Below, in pieces: positions 7,819 through 16,694 of a stretch of 64,000 nucleotides of DNA. The notes below the pieces were generated by a model. The model was given only the letters and a program-made list of their open reading frames with translations. It was not told the origin of the DNA and searched no databases. Where the stretch lies: positions 2,934,854 through 2,998,853 of the forward strand of contig JADKAA010000029.1 in the NCBI GenBank assembly GCA_016715465.1, in the 5' to 3' direction. Numbering within the stretch: the stretch's first letter is position 1; each line of letters opens with the position of its first letter. A program made the position numbers and the translations under genes. This DNA is from Saprospiraceae bacterium. GTDB lineage: Bacteria; Bacteroidota; Bacteroidia; Chitinophagales; Saprospiraceae.

Positions 7819-7892
7819 CGGACTGGACGGGACTCGAACCCGCGACCTCCGCCGTGACAGGGCGGCATTCTAACCAGCTGAACTACCAATCC
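7819..7892 (-). tRNA. tRNA-Asp (anticodon GTC)
   Basis: It folds as a full cloverleaf: acceptor GGATTGG with CCAGTCC, D-arm with AGCTGGTTA, anticodon stem CCGCC/GGCGG with loop CTGTCAC (anticodon GTC), and T-arm GCGGG-TTCGAGT-CCCGT. The discriminator base is G, as expected for Asp. CCA is not encoded. A -7 promoter box lies 18 bases upstream. Parts of this gene are copied in each of the three downstream repeat units. Confidence 0.97.
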
Positions 7893-7909
7893 TTGCTGTT
7901 TCAGCGCTG

Positions 7910-7917
7910 CAAAGGTA
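7910..7917 (-). promoter_or_regulatory. -7 box of the tRNA-Asp promoter
   Basis: TACCTTTG on the minus strand matches the Bacteroidota -7 consensus TAnnTTTG and ends 18 bases before the mature tRNA. I see no clear TTG -33 element. Confidence 0.6.
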
Positions 7918-8038
7918 GAAAAAAATCGTTTTCAGGCCTAAGAATCGCGTAAAAAAATAGAAAAAAGTGAAAATCGCAAAAAAACCATGTTTTTATACTG
8001 ATATCCAATTTTTTACATATTGATCTAATCTACCTATA

Positions 8039-9430
8039 TCAAATCATGTCCTCAGGTTTTACCCATTGATCAAATTCTTTTTCGGTAACATAACCAAGAC
8101 CAACGGCAGCTTGTTTGAGGGTGGTGCCTTCTTTGTGTGCCTTTTTGGCGATCTCAGCTGATTTGTAATATCCGATCTTGGTGTTCAGTGCCGTGACCAG
8201 CATGAGCGAGTTGTCGAGGTTTTGTTTGATTCGGGGAAGGTTGGCTTCGATGCCTATGGCACAATGGTCGTTGAAACTTACACAAGCGTCGCCAATAAGT
8301 CTGGCCGACATGAGGAAGTTGAAGATGATCATGGGTTTGAAAACATTGAGTTCAAAGTGGCCGCTCATGCCGCCGATGTTGATGGCTACATCATTGCCCA
8401 TGACCTGGGCCATGGCCATGGTAAGGGCTTCGGATTGAGTAGGGTTGACCTTGCCGGGCATGATGGACGAACCGGGTTCGTTTTCGGGAATGAGGATCTC
8501 GCCAATGCCGCACCTAGGGCCGGAAGCCAGCATTCTGACGTCGTTGCCGATCTTCATGAGGGCCACTGCAGCTGTTTTCAACGCACCGTGGGCTTCCACC
8601 AGGGCGTCGTGCGTAGCGAGGCTCTCAAACTTGTTTTTTGCCGTTACAAATGGGTGGCCGCTTAGTATGGCGATGTGTTTGGCCACCAATACGTCATATC
8701 CTTTGGGGGTATTTAGCCCGGTACCCACAGCGGTGCCCCCGAGTGCAAGTTCAGATACGTGTTTCAGGGTATTTTTGATGGCCTGGATGCAGTGATCCAG
8801 TTGGGAGACATAACCGCTCAATTCCTGGCCCAGGGTAAGTGGCGTGGCATCCATGAAGTGGGTGCGGCCGATCTTCACTACTTTTTTATAAAGTTTTGCT
8901 TTTTCGTTGAGCGTATCCCTCAGTTTTTCCAAACCTGGTATGGTCACTTCTACCAGGATCGCATAAGCAGCAATGTGCATGGCAGTGGGGAACGTATCAT
9001 TGGAAGACTGGCTTTTATTGACGTCGTCGTTGGGATGGAGGTATTTTTGTTCATCGAGCAATTTACCGCCCTGGAGCACATGGCCGCGATTGGCGATGAC
9101 CTCATTGAGGTTCATATTGGACTGCGTGCCGCTGCCGGTCTGCCAGACCACCAATGGGAACTGGTCGTCGAGTTTGCCCTCCAGGATCTCGTCGCACACC
9201 ACGCCGATAAGTTTGGCTTTTTTTGGATCGAGTACTTTCAGCTCTGCATTGGTGATGGCTGCTGCTTTTTTCAGGATGGCGAATGCCCGGATGATCTCGA
9301 TCGGCATGCGGTGGCCGCCGATCTTAAAATTGTCGGAAGAGCGCTGTGTCTGTGCTGCCCAATATTTGTCAGCAGGCACGTTTACGATGCCCATGGTGTC
9401 CTTTTCTTTGCGGTATTTGATCTTTGACAT
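8039..9430 (-). CDS. fumC: Class II fumarate hydratase
   Basis: This 463-residue enzyme interconverts fumarate and malate in the TCA cycle. The superfamily signature 'GSSIMPGKVNPTQSE' lies in the C-terminal third, the substrate-binding 'TGSGTQSNMNLNEV' near residue 100, and 'GRTHFMDATPLTLGQE' near 190. Length and ends match the family. It is monocistronic. The 103-bp minisatellite at 9460-10078 begins about 30 bases upstream of its start, where its promoter should be. Confidence 0.96.
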   Translation of the reverse strand: MSKIKYRKEKDTMGIVNVPADKYWAAQTQRSSDNFKIGGHRMPIEIIRAFAILKKAAAITNAELKVLDPKKAKLIGVVCDEILEGKLDDQFPLVVWQTGSGTQSNMNLNEVIANRGHVLQGGKLLDEQKYLHPNDDVNKSQSSNDTFPTAMHIAAYAILVEVTIPGLEKLRDTLNEKAKLYKKVVKIGRTHFMDATPLTLGQELSGYVSQLDHCIQAIKNTLKHVSELALGGTAVGTGLNTPKGYDVLVAKHIAILSGHPFVTAKNKFESLATHDALVEAHGALKTAAVALMKIGNDVRMLASGPRCGIGEILIPENEPGSSIMPGKVNPTQSEALTMAMAQVMGNDVAINIGGMSGHFELNVFKPMIIFNFLMSARLIGDACVSFNDHCAIGIEANLPRIKQNLDNSLMLVTALNTKIGYYKSAEIAKKAHKEGTTLKQAAVGLGYVTEKEFDQWVKPEDMI

Positions 9431-9459
9431 GGTTTGAATTTTGTGTAAAAATACGGATT

Positions 9460-10078
9460 CAAAATGTTAAAAATGTTCGAAATGTTCGAAATGCTGTAGC
9501 GAAGCGGAAGCTGCCAAGTTCCGAACCGAAGGTGAGGAATACCGAGCAATTGGCGAGGGAAGCAAAATCTTCAAAATGTTCAAAATGTTGGAAATGCTGT
9601 AGCGAAACGGAATCTGCCTGGTTCCGAACCGAAGGTGAGGAATCCCGAGCGATTGGCGAGGGAAGCAAAATCTTCAAAATGTTCGAAATGTTCGAAATGC
9701 TGTAGCGAAGCGGAAGCTGCCAAGTTCCGAACCGAAGGTGGGGAATACCGAGCAATTGGCGAGGGAAGCAAAATGTTCAAAATGTTCAAAATGTTGGAAA
9801 TGCTGTAGCGAAACGGAAGCTGCCTGGTTCCGAACCGAAGGTGAGGAATCCCGAGCAATTGGCGAGGGAAGCAAAATGTTCAAAATGTTCAAAATGTTGG
9901 AAATGCTGTAGCGAAACGGAAGCTGCCTGGTTCCGAACCGAAGGTGAGGAATCCCGAGCGATTGGCGAGGGAAGCAAAATGTTCAAAATGTTGGAAATGC
10001 TGTAGCGAAGCGGAAGCTGCCAAACTCCCAACCAAAGGTGAGGAATCCCGAGCGATTGGCGAGGGATTCGAAATGAGT
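9460..10078. repeat. Six-copy ~103-bp minisatellite with nested 10-bp subrepeats
   Basis: The core TGCTGTAGCGAAGCGGAAGC starts at 9492, 9595, 9698, 9801, 9904 and 9998 (periods 103, 103, 103, 103, 94). Each unit also contains 'TTCCGAACCGAAGGTGAGGA' and 'GAGC(A/G)ATTGGCGAGGGAAGC', then two or three copies of a 10-base AAAATGTTC(A/G) motif; loss of one 10-mer explains the 94-base unit. The unit length is not a multiple of three, so the open frames across it are by-products. It fills the gap upstream of fumC. Confidence 0.95.
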
Positions 10079-10213
10079 TACACAATAGGATTACCACTGA
10101 AATTATCTTTGAAAGGGTGTTAGGACCGGGGTAAATTATTTGAATAAAAATTTAACCTTCATGTCTTGATCCTTATTGCTTTTTCATACAAATTGAGTTC
10201 AAATTTTAACGCT

Positions 10214-10570
10214 ATGAATATTGTACTGGAGAAGTCATTCAATTTTGCTTTAAAAATCATTGAGTTCTGTTTAATGCTTGAGAATGAAAGGCGATTTGTA
10301 CTTAATAATCAATTATTGAAATCCGGCACCTCGATTGGGGCAAATATCCGGGAAGCACAAAATCCACATTCAAAGGCTGATTTTATTTCTAAAATGGTTA
10401 TTGCCATGAAAGAAGCCGATGAAACGGAGTATTGGTTGTTATTGTGTCAAAAAAGTCCATCACTTCCCAATCCTGATGGTCTACTTGAAGATATTGCCGA
10501 AATTAAAAGAATCATTGGAAAAATCATACTTTCATCAAAGTCTGCGGGTCCAAAACTTCAAAAAAACTAG
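10214..10570 (+). CDS. Four-helix bundle protein (S23/IVS family)
   Basis: This 118-residue helical protein belongs to the family first named for ORFs in 23S rRNA intervening sequences ('S23 ribosomal protein'). Typical marks are 'RFVLNNQLLKSGTSIGANIREAQ' (split here by a short helix break) and a later 'EADETEYWLLL' helix. The function is unknown; homologues occur singly across Bacteroidota genomes. I chose the ATG at 10214, because upstream codons lack family similarity. No rRNA is nearby, so it is not part of an intervening sequence here. Confidence 0.85.
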   Translation: MNIVLEKSFNFALKIIEFCLMLENERRFVLNNQLLKSGTSIGANIREAQNPHSKADFISKMVIAMKEADETEYWLLLCQKSPSLPNPDGLLEDIAEIKRIIGKIILSSKSAGPKLQKN

Positions 10571-10775
10571 TGTTTCATTTCCCAAATAAAAACACTTAAA
10601 GAGCATAACTTTCGAATTAAAATACTGCCTTCTTTTCAGGTAGTAAGCAAATTCTTCATTTCATGATTTATATTTAAGTTTTGATGTTTGAATTGTGACA
10701 ATCATTGTAGACTTCGAGCATTATACCATTTCGAACATTTGCAACATTTTCCTACCTTAGCCCTTTACTTAGATA

Positions 10776-11930
10776 ATGAAAGACCGTTTTAGTACAGACG
10801 AATATATTGAAGTCATTGGGGCGAAGGAAAACAACCTCAAGAACATCAGTATAAAGATACCGCGCAACAAAATGGTGGTCATTACCGGTTTGAGTGGTAG
10901 TGGTAAATCTTCCCTGGCATTTGACACCATATATGCGGAAGGCCAACGGCGATATATGGAAACCTTTTCTGCCTATGCGCGCCAGTTTCTGGGTACCATG
11001 GATCGTCCCGATGTGGAGAAAATTGATGGTCTGAGTCCCGTAATTTCCATTGAGCAAAAAACTACGGCCTGGAACCCGAGGTCGACGGTGGGCACAACTA
11101 CTGAAATTTATGATTTTCTCAGGTTGTTATTTGCCAGGATAGGCGATGCATATTCTTATGAGACCGGGGAAAAGATGGTCAAGTTTACGGAGGAACAAAT
11201 TTTGGATTTTATTTCTGAAAATTATAAGGGTAAAAAGATATCCATACTGGCTCCGATCGTAAGAGGAAGAAAAGGACACTACCGCGAATTATTTGAACAA
11301 ACCCGCAAGCGGGGTTTCACGAAAGTACGGGTGGATGGTTCCATTCTTGACATTGAGGCCAACATGCAGGTGGACCGATTCAAAACGCACGACATTGAAG
11401 TGGTGGTGGACAGACTCAGGGCGGATGATGATAAATTGCAGCGGATTACTGCCTCTCTCACCACCGCATTTAAGATGGGCAATGAACTCATTTTTATACT
11501 GGAAGACGACAGTGGCGAGGTAAAGACCTTCAGCAAGCGGCTGGTGGATCCGGTGTCGGGAATCTCCTATGAAGAACCGTCACCGAATAGTTTTTCTTTT
11601 AATTCGCCATATGGCACCTGTCCATCCTGCAAAGGTCTTGGCGAGGTATTTCAGGTAAGTTATGACAAAGTAGTCCCCGATGACTCCAAATCCATCAACG
11701 ATGAAGGCATTCGTCCGTTTGGCGCAGTGAGGGATAATACCACCTTCGATCAACTGCGCGACATCGCCAAAAAATTCAAGTTTACCTTTGCTACGCCTGT
11801 AAGCGATATTCCGGAAAAAGCGCTGAACCTCATTCTGTACGGGGTGAACCCACCGGCAAAAAATCATATCAGTACGTCATCCATGATTTTGTCTATGATC
11901 TCGGTTCCGAGGGTTTGTTCAACATGTTAA
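10776..11930 (+). CDS. uvrA: UvrA excinuclease ATPase, N-terminal part (frame broken)
   Basis: This is the N-terminal 375 or so residues of UvrA, the damage-recognition ATPase of nucleotide excision repair. Walker A is 'GLSGSGKSSLAFDT' near residue 32. The UvrB-binding/signature region 'GLSPVISIEQKTTAWNPR' follows, and a zinc-binding 'CPSCKGLGE' lies near 285. The Cys pair usual in the first zinc module is absent, as in other Bacteroidota UvrA proteins. The frame is lost in an A6 run at 11858-11863. One more A would continue it as 'SYQYVIHDFVYDLGSEGLFNM' into the next frame; without it the protein ends after ~20 unrelated residues. Confidence 0.93.
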   Translation: MKDRFSTDEYIEVIGAKENNLKNISIKIPRNKMVVITGLSGSGKSSLAFDTIYAEGQRRYMETFSAYARQFLGTMDRPDVEKIDGLSPVISIEQKTTAWNPRSTVGTTTEIYDFLRLLFARIGDAYSYETGEKMVKFTEEQILDFISENYKGKKISILAPIVRGRKGHYRELFEQTRKRGFTKVRVDGSILDIEANMQVDRFKTHDIEVVVDRLRADDDKLQRITASLTTAFKMGNELIFILEDDSGEVKTFSKRLVDPVSGISYEEPSPNSFSFNSPYGTCPSCKGLGEVFQVSYDKVVPDDSKSINDEGIRPFGAVRDNTTFDQLRDIAKKFKFTFATPVSDIPEKALNLILYGVNPPAKNHISTSSMILSMISVPRVCSTC

Positions 11931-13609
11931 AGCGTTGGTATGAGGATACTACCTCTGAACGCATTCGCACATGGGCTGAGGAGTTTATGGAAATTGCCAA
12001 ATGCGGTGAATGTGGCGGCTATCGCTTAAAGAAAGAATCCCTCCACTTTAAACTCAACGAAAAACATATTGGCGAATTGAGCCAAATGGATATTGCAACG
12101 CTATACGAGTGGATTGGAAACCTTGAAAAAAAGCTGACTAAAAAACAATGGGCCATTGGTCAGGAGGTATTGAAAGAGATCAAACTGAGGTTGGGTTTCT
12201 TATTGCAGGTTGGCCTGGATTATTTGTCCATAGACAGACCTACCCGTACCTTGTCCGGTGGTGAATCCCAACGTAGCCGGCTGGCCACGCAAATAGGTTC
12301 TCAGCTTACGGGCATTACCTACATCCTTGACGAGCCCAGCATTGGTTTGCATCAGCGCGACAACCAGCGACTGATCGAAGCCTTGAAAGACCTGACCACC
12401 ATTGGCAATACAGTCCTGGTCGTAGAGCACGACAAAGACATCATGCTGGCCTCGGATTACCTCATCGATTTGGGTCCAGGTGCAGGCAGCCACGGTGGGT
12501 CCATCATCAACCAGGGGACGCCGAAAGAATTCATTAAAAAAGGCGGGATGACCGCCGACTTTCTCAGCAACCGGCTGCGCATTGAGGTTCCTGCTCATCG
12601 CAGAAAAGGCAACGGCAAAACATTGGAACTAAAAGGCGCAAAAGGACATAACCTCAAAGAGGTTTCCATCTCCATACCTTTGGGGACCCTCATATGCGTG
12701 ACGGGAGTTTCCGGCAGTGGCAAGTCGTCACTTATCAACGAGACCCTTTATCCCATCCTAAGACAATATTTTTATAACAGCACACAGCGGCCTTTACCAC
12801 ATAAAAGTATAAAGGGCATCGATCATATCGACAAGGTCATCGAGATCGACCAGTCGCCCATTGGTCGAACACCCAGGTCCAATCCCGTGACCTACACCGG
12901 TGTATTTGACGACATCCGCAAATTATTTGCCGACCATCCGGAAGCAAAGATAAGGGGATACAAGCCCGGCCGGTTTTCGTTCAATGTCAAAGGGGGACGA
13001 TGTGAAACCTGTGAAGGGGCCGGTAAAAAAGTGATCGAAATGAACTTCCTGCCCGATGTCATGGTGGACTGCGAGGTATGTAATGGCAGGCGTTACAACC
13101 GGGAGACCCTCGAAATTTTATACAAGGGCAAATCCATCTCAGACGTGCTGGAAATGAATGTAGAGGATGCCGTGGAATTTTTCAAGCACATACCCGCCAT
13201 CTTCCGGAAGATGGACACCCTCAACAATGTGGGCTTGGGTTACATTACCCTCGGACAACAGGCGACTACGCTTTCAGGAGGAGAAGCACAGCGTGTCAAA
13301 CTCGCAGAAGAACTTTCCAAAAAAGATACGGGCAATACCTTATACATCCTGGATGAACCCACCACCGGGCTACATTTTCAGGACATTCAACACTTATTGG
13401 ATGTCATCCACAAACTCGTAGACAAGGGAAATACCGTGATGATCATCGAACACAACATGGATGTGATCAAGATGGCCGACTACATCATCGACGTGGGTCC
13501 TGAGGGAGGCCAGGGCGGCGGCAATGTACTTTTTCAAGGCAGTCCGGAAGAGTTGGTCAAGGTGAAGAAAAGCCATACGGCGAAGTTTTTGAAAGCGGAG
13601 TTGGGGTGA
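11915..13609 (+). CDS. uvrA: UvrA excinuclease ATPase, C-terminal part (frame broken)
   Basis: This is the continuation of UvrA in the next frame. It carries the zinc-binding 'CGECGGYR', the first ABC signature 'LSGGESQRSRLATQIG' with Walker B 'ILDEPSIGLHQRD', the second Walker A 'GVSGSGKSSLINET', the C-terminal zinc module ('CETCEGAGK...CEVCNGRRY') and the second signature/Walker B pair ('LSGGEAQRVKLAEEL', 'ILDEPTTGLHFQD'). The open frame actually extends upstream to about 11864 without a start codon. Together the two parts make a full-length protein of about 944 residues, so the gene is probably intact in the organism. Confidence 0.93.
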   Translation: MFNMLKRWYEDTTSERIRTWAEEFMEIAKCGECGGYRLKKESLHFKLNEKHIGELSQMDIATLYEWIGNLEKKLTKKQWAIGQEVLKEIKLRLGFLLQVGLDYLSIDRPTRTLSGGESQRSRLATQIGSQLTGITYILDEPSIGLHQRDNQRLIEALKDLTTIGNTVLVVEHDKDIMLASDYLIDLGPGAGSHGGSIINQGTPKEFIKKGGMTADFLSNRLRIEVPAHRRKGNGKTLELKGAKGHNLKEVSISIPLGTLICVTGVSGSGKSSLINETLYPILRQYFYNSTQRPLPHKSIKGIDHIDKVIEIDQSPIGRTPRSNPVTYTGVFDDIRKLFADHPEAKIRGYKPGRFSFNVKGGRCETCEGAGKKVIEMNFLPDVMVDCEVCNGRRYNRETLEILYKGKSISDVLEMNVEDAVEFFKHIPAIFRKMDTLNNVGLGYITLGQQATTLSGGEAQRVKLAEELSKKDTGNTLYILDEPTTGLHFQDIQHLLDVIHKLVDKGNTVMIIEHNMDVIKMADYIIDVGPEGGQGGGNVLFQGSPEELVKVKKSHTAKFLKAELG

Positions 13610-13639
13610 TTTGGGTGATCTGGTTATCTGGTGTTCAGG

Positions 13640-13959
13640 CCTATCTGACTGGAGATAGCCCGGTAAGTGTAATGACTGACTTTCGTCTAAACTTTATATA
13701 ATTCAACCGGATTTGCAGAAATGCTAATAGGGGTTTGAGGTTGCAAACCTCAAACAGCTCTTCGGGAATAAAATTGGGGTTAAAATAAATAGATGCAGCC
13801 TTTTATATTATATGCGAAAATCAGTGATATTTGCCTGGCTGCGTCAGTTAGACAGGTCAGCGGGAGTCAGCTAGGTAAACCTGCCTAACTGGCGATAGCC
13901 GGGTAGGTGATCTGGTGTTGATGGTGTTCAGGCCTGCTTAACTGGCGATATTCAGGTAG
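13640..13959. repeat. Cluster of four dispersed imperfect hairpins (CCTG.CTAACTGGCG type)
   Basis: Similar imperfect inverted repeats lie at 13640-13667, 13833-13858, 13880-13907 and 13933-13959 (for example CCTGCCTAACTGGCGATAGC). Related copies occur at 22124-22149 and 48975-48999. All are in intergenic DNA. With the GTTTGAGG palindromes they account for most of the 13610-14198 gap, where I see no gene. Confidence 0.7.
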
Positions 13960-14143
13960 TTGGTGAGACGGGCTGACTAACGACTTGCCTTTGTAGATTT
14001 AGATGGCATTTGCAGAAAAACTAATAGGGGTTTGAGGTTGCAAACCTCAAACAGCTCTTTGGATTAAGGAATGGCGGCAAATTTAAGATTTCGGATGAAC
14101 AGACCATCTAAGTTTACGGAATACTCTAAAACCGGAAGAGCTG

Positions 14144-14164
14144 TCGCAAGTTCGCAACTTGCGA
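14144..14164. repeat. Second palindrome type beside the RAYT gene
   Basis: TCGCAAGTT-cgc-AACTTGCGA is a perfect 9-bp inverted repeat, preceded by AGCTG, 35 bases beyond the 3' end of the RAYT gene. It has the same arm-spacer-arm design as the GTTTGAGG repeats but a different sequence. Confidence 0.8.
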
Positions 14165-14198
14165 TTCATATTGGCATATCTGCCTCTGCCTCATTCAT

Positions 14199-14798
14199 TC
14201 ATACGGCAAATATAAATCCTTCTTCTGAACCAAAATCTAATATGGTGACTGGTAAAATGATTTCTCTGTCTTCACAATAGTAGGATCTAAAACTTGAATA
14301 AATGTAATCCTCAGGTTTATCGACATAACCTGCTCTTACAGCATTATAGTGAATATAATTTAATTTCTGTCTTGCAAATCTGGGTAATAAAATTACTTTT
14401 GGTCTGTTATGTTGTTGCCAAACTTGATACTCACTATTGCTGCTGTTCAATTTTGCATGATACTTAAAAACCATTTGCATCCATTCCTTTCTACTCTCTT
14501 TATTACTTTTGTTCATCCATTCAATAATTTGCTTGGATGTAAATTTTTTAAAGTCCCGAATAATATCTGATAATACAGCAGATCCTTTATTTGCCTGAAC
14601 TATCAAATGCAAGTGATTTGTCATAATTACATAAGCATATAAGATCAAACCTTTGTTTTCGATACAATATTTTAACGAATCAATGATAATTTGTTTTGTT
14701 TCTCTTCTGGTGAATATGTCCACCCATCCTACGACGGTAAACGTAACAAAGTGTATGGCATATTGATCCCTTATTTTATATCCGCCATTTTCTTCCAA
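14199..14798 (-). CDS. REP-associated tyrosine transposase (RAYT)
   Basis: This 199-residue Y1_Tnp/HUH-family protein has its HUH histidines in 'MTNHLHLIVQ' (His62, His64) and its likely catalytic Tyr148 in 'QKLNYIHYNAVRAGYV'. The motif 'IIRDFKKFTSKQI' is typical of the Bacteroidota subgroup. It is unrelated in detail to the RAYT at 5561. It is bracketed by the 23-bp palindromes, the probable substrate or relic of its activity. Nothing suggests that it moves as an insertion sequence itself. Confidence 0.92.
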   Translation of the reverse strand: MEENGGYKIRDQYAIHFVTFTVVGWVDIFTRRETKQIIIDSLKYCIENKGLILYAYVIMTNHLHLIVQANKGSAVLSDIIRDFKKFTSKQIIEWMNKSNKESRKEWMQMVFKYHAKLNSSNSEYQVWQQHNRPKVILLPRFARQKLNYIHYNAVRAGYVDKPEDYIYSSFRSYYCEDREIILPVTILDFGSEEGFIFAV

Positions 14799-15113
14799 TT
14801 GAATTTTATTTACAAAGGTATGGGATTTGCAGAAAACTAATATGGGTTTGAGGTTGCAAACCTCAAACAGCTTGTTGGGGAAGGGGTTAGACTTTGTTTG
14901 GGCATTTTAGATAGTGATGTCATTTGCAGAAATGCTAATAGGGGTTTGAGGTTGCAAACCTCAAACAGCTCTTCGGGAAAGAGGGATGATTACTATCAAG
15001 CTTTGGTTGGTTGCGATGGGATTTGCAGAAATGCTAATATAGGTTTGAGGTTGCAAACCTCAAACAGCTCTTCGGGAAAGAGAGTCTGGCTATAGTCAAG
15101 CTTTGGAGATTGA

Positions 15114-16577
15114 TTAAGAGAGACCTTTCGAGAGGTCAAGTACATAAAAGTAAAAGTCTTCCGATTTAAAATTTTCGGCATCAAATTTTTTCCACAGGCG
15201 GAGCAGGGGAAAACGTTTTTCATCGACGGGATTTGGAGATATGATGATGAGGCCTTTTGCTTTTTTATACTTGGCGAAGAGGATGAGTTCGCTTTGGGTG
15301 GGCAGGTAGACTTTTTCCAGCCACTTGAAGTATGTAAAGGGTTCACCGGTGGGCAGTTCATAGAATTTTCTACGGGCATAGGCGCCTGCCGCGGCCGTTT
15401 CAAATTTATTGAGGGAGACGATGGGTACATTTTCGGGAATCTTTTCCGCGACGAAAGCGGCCGCATCTTTTGCGTTGGAGAAGTTGAGGGTAATTTCTTT
15501 GTAACAAGCCCGGAGGTTGTGTACCAAAGGAGCCAGACACAGGGCTATGACAAGCCAGGATGTCCGGGCGTCTGGGGTTCCGACCTTGAGGGCTGACATT
15601 TCACGAAGGAGCACAAAAAGCAGGAAGAGCATGCCCCATTGTCTGATGCCACCGTTGTAGATCATGGTGCAGAACAAAATAAATCCTGCCAGTCCGAGCA
15701 GCCAGGTGATCAGAATTTTTCGGTCTTCCATAAATACCAGTGAAGTAAGGACCAGGCATATTGCAGAAAGTACAAGTCCAAAACCGGATAAGCCCGAAGC
15801 AGAGGTGTCTGCTATGAGGCCTATGCCAAAGGTATTGGCGAGTAGGCCCTGGAAAGCAAGTCCCAGATTTTCTAGAGAAAACAATTGTTCCTGATAGGCC
15901 CGCGAGAAGTCGTCTTCATTGCCCCGCGGATATACGGTGAGCACAAATAGCAGCAAGCCCAGTGAACCTAAAAGCAGTGAGTTTTTGTTTGCGTTAAATC
16001 CATATTGGTAAACACCATAAAAAAGTAATACCAGGGCGATCATGGCTCCATACACTTCGGTCTGAAATATTAGGAGCAGGATGATGGATGGCCACCACTT
16101 GTGGTTACCCTTGCTGAGCACGAGGTAAAGAATAGACAGCATAACCACCAGGGCATAACCGCGATTTACCCCACCGTATTCGAAAAAAATAAAATAGGAT
16201 GCAGCAATGAATATTTTATCCCTGAGCGGCATTTCAAAGCGCTCGAAAAGTAAAAACAAGGAAAGGGCCACGGGAATCAGGTGGGCGAAGTTGAGCAACA
16301 TATCTTCCGCTATCAGGTTGCTGAAAACAGTCCATCCCTTTAAGTATAAGTACCACAAGGAAGGGTGACCTTCATAGTTGAGAAAGGACAGCATTTGACT
16401 AAGGGACATATCACGAGCCACCAGCCATGCCTGCCATTCGTCCTTCCAAAACTCATGGAAGCCAAATTTTAGGAAAATGAGGCAGGCCAGGAAGGCAAAA
16501 AAGATCAACCGTTCTTTCTTTATGTTCACCGCTGTTAAAAATTTGAAAGCCAAAGATACCACCTTTCCTTCTTCCAT
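15114..16577 (-). CDS. GT-C type integral membrane glycosyltransferase
   Basis: This 487-residue protein has about ten hydrophobic segments. A first-loop acidic motif ('FWKDEWQAWLVARD', near residue 45) and the following 'EGHPSLWYLYLKG' match polyprenyl-phosphate-sugar-dependent GT-C glycosyltransferases of the PMT_2/ArnT kind, where an Asp/Glu in this loop is catalytic. A soluble tail follows the last helix. It probably transfers a sugar from a lipid carrier on the periplasmic side; acceptor and sugar are unknown. It stands alone, and its 3' end is 49 bases from the last GTTTGAGG palindrome. Confidence 0.75.
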   Translation of the reverse strand: MEEGKVVSLAFKFLTAVNIKKERLIFFAFLACLIFLKFGFHEFWKDEWQAWLVARDMSLSQMLSFLNYEGHPSLWYLYLKGWTVFSNLIAEDMLLNFAHLIPVALSLFLLFERFEMPLRDKIFIAASYFIFFEYGGVNRGYALVVMLSILYLVLSKGNHKWWPSIILLLIFQTEVYGAMIALVLLFYGVYQYGFNANKNSLLLGSLGLLLFVLTVYPRGNEDDFSRAYQEQLFSLENLGLAFQGLLANTFGIGLIADTSASGLSGFGLVLSAICLVLTSLVFMEDRKILITWLLGLAGFILFCTMIYNGGIRQWGMLFLLFVLLREMSALKVGTPDARTSWLVIALCLAPLVHNLRACYKEITLNFSNAKDAAAFVAEKIPENVPIVSLNKFETAAAGAYARRKFYELPTGEPFTYFKWLEKVYLPTQSELILFAKYKKAKGLIIISPNPVDEKRFPLLRLWKKFDAENFKSEDFYFYVLDLSKGLS

Positions 16578-16694
16578 TTTATTCCAATCTTGACGTTGAT
16601 TATGCCATCTGGGACTTATGGTTAATTTTGCATTAAATTCAGGTGACAGTTCAACTAAGACGACACCTTTTCCGTTAAAGCATAAAATACACTT

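Larger units (their letters stand above)
13733..15065. repeat. Five copies of a 23-bp palindrome around a RAYT gene
   Basis: GTTTGAGGTT-gca-AACCTCAAAC occurs at 13733-13755, 14030-14052, 14846-14868, 14944-14966 and 15043-15065. Each copy is preceded by a conserved 'TTTGCAGAAAtGCTAATA' and followed by 'AGCTcTTcGGG', all in the same orientation. The arms are perfect. Copies lie on both sides of the RAYT gene at 14199-14798, the classical arrangement of REP sequences with their transposase. Confidence 0.92.

Noticed and set aside
6253..7857. Plus-strand open frames repeated through the GIY-YIG array
   Set aside because: They are antisense to the GIY-YIG genes and cross the terminator hairpins and tRNA fragments; they recur only because the DNA repeats.
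8178..9437. Long plus-strand frames opposite fumC
   Set aside because: They are shadows created by the codon bias of fumC on the minus strand, which has full family motifs.
6157..10078. CRISPR array
   Set aside because: Repeat units are 493 and 103 bases long with conserved content throughout, without short repeats separated by unique spacers and without cas genes.
9459..10097. Open frames on both strands across the 103-bp minisatellite
   Set aside because: The unit length is not a multiple of three, so the frame rotates from unit to unit; there is no consistent start and no protein-like composition.
11858..11930. Programmed frameshifting in uvrA
   Set aside because: No family precedent, and the break is a one-base deficit in A6 like many others in this window; a consensus error is simpler.
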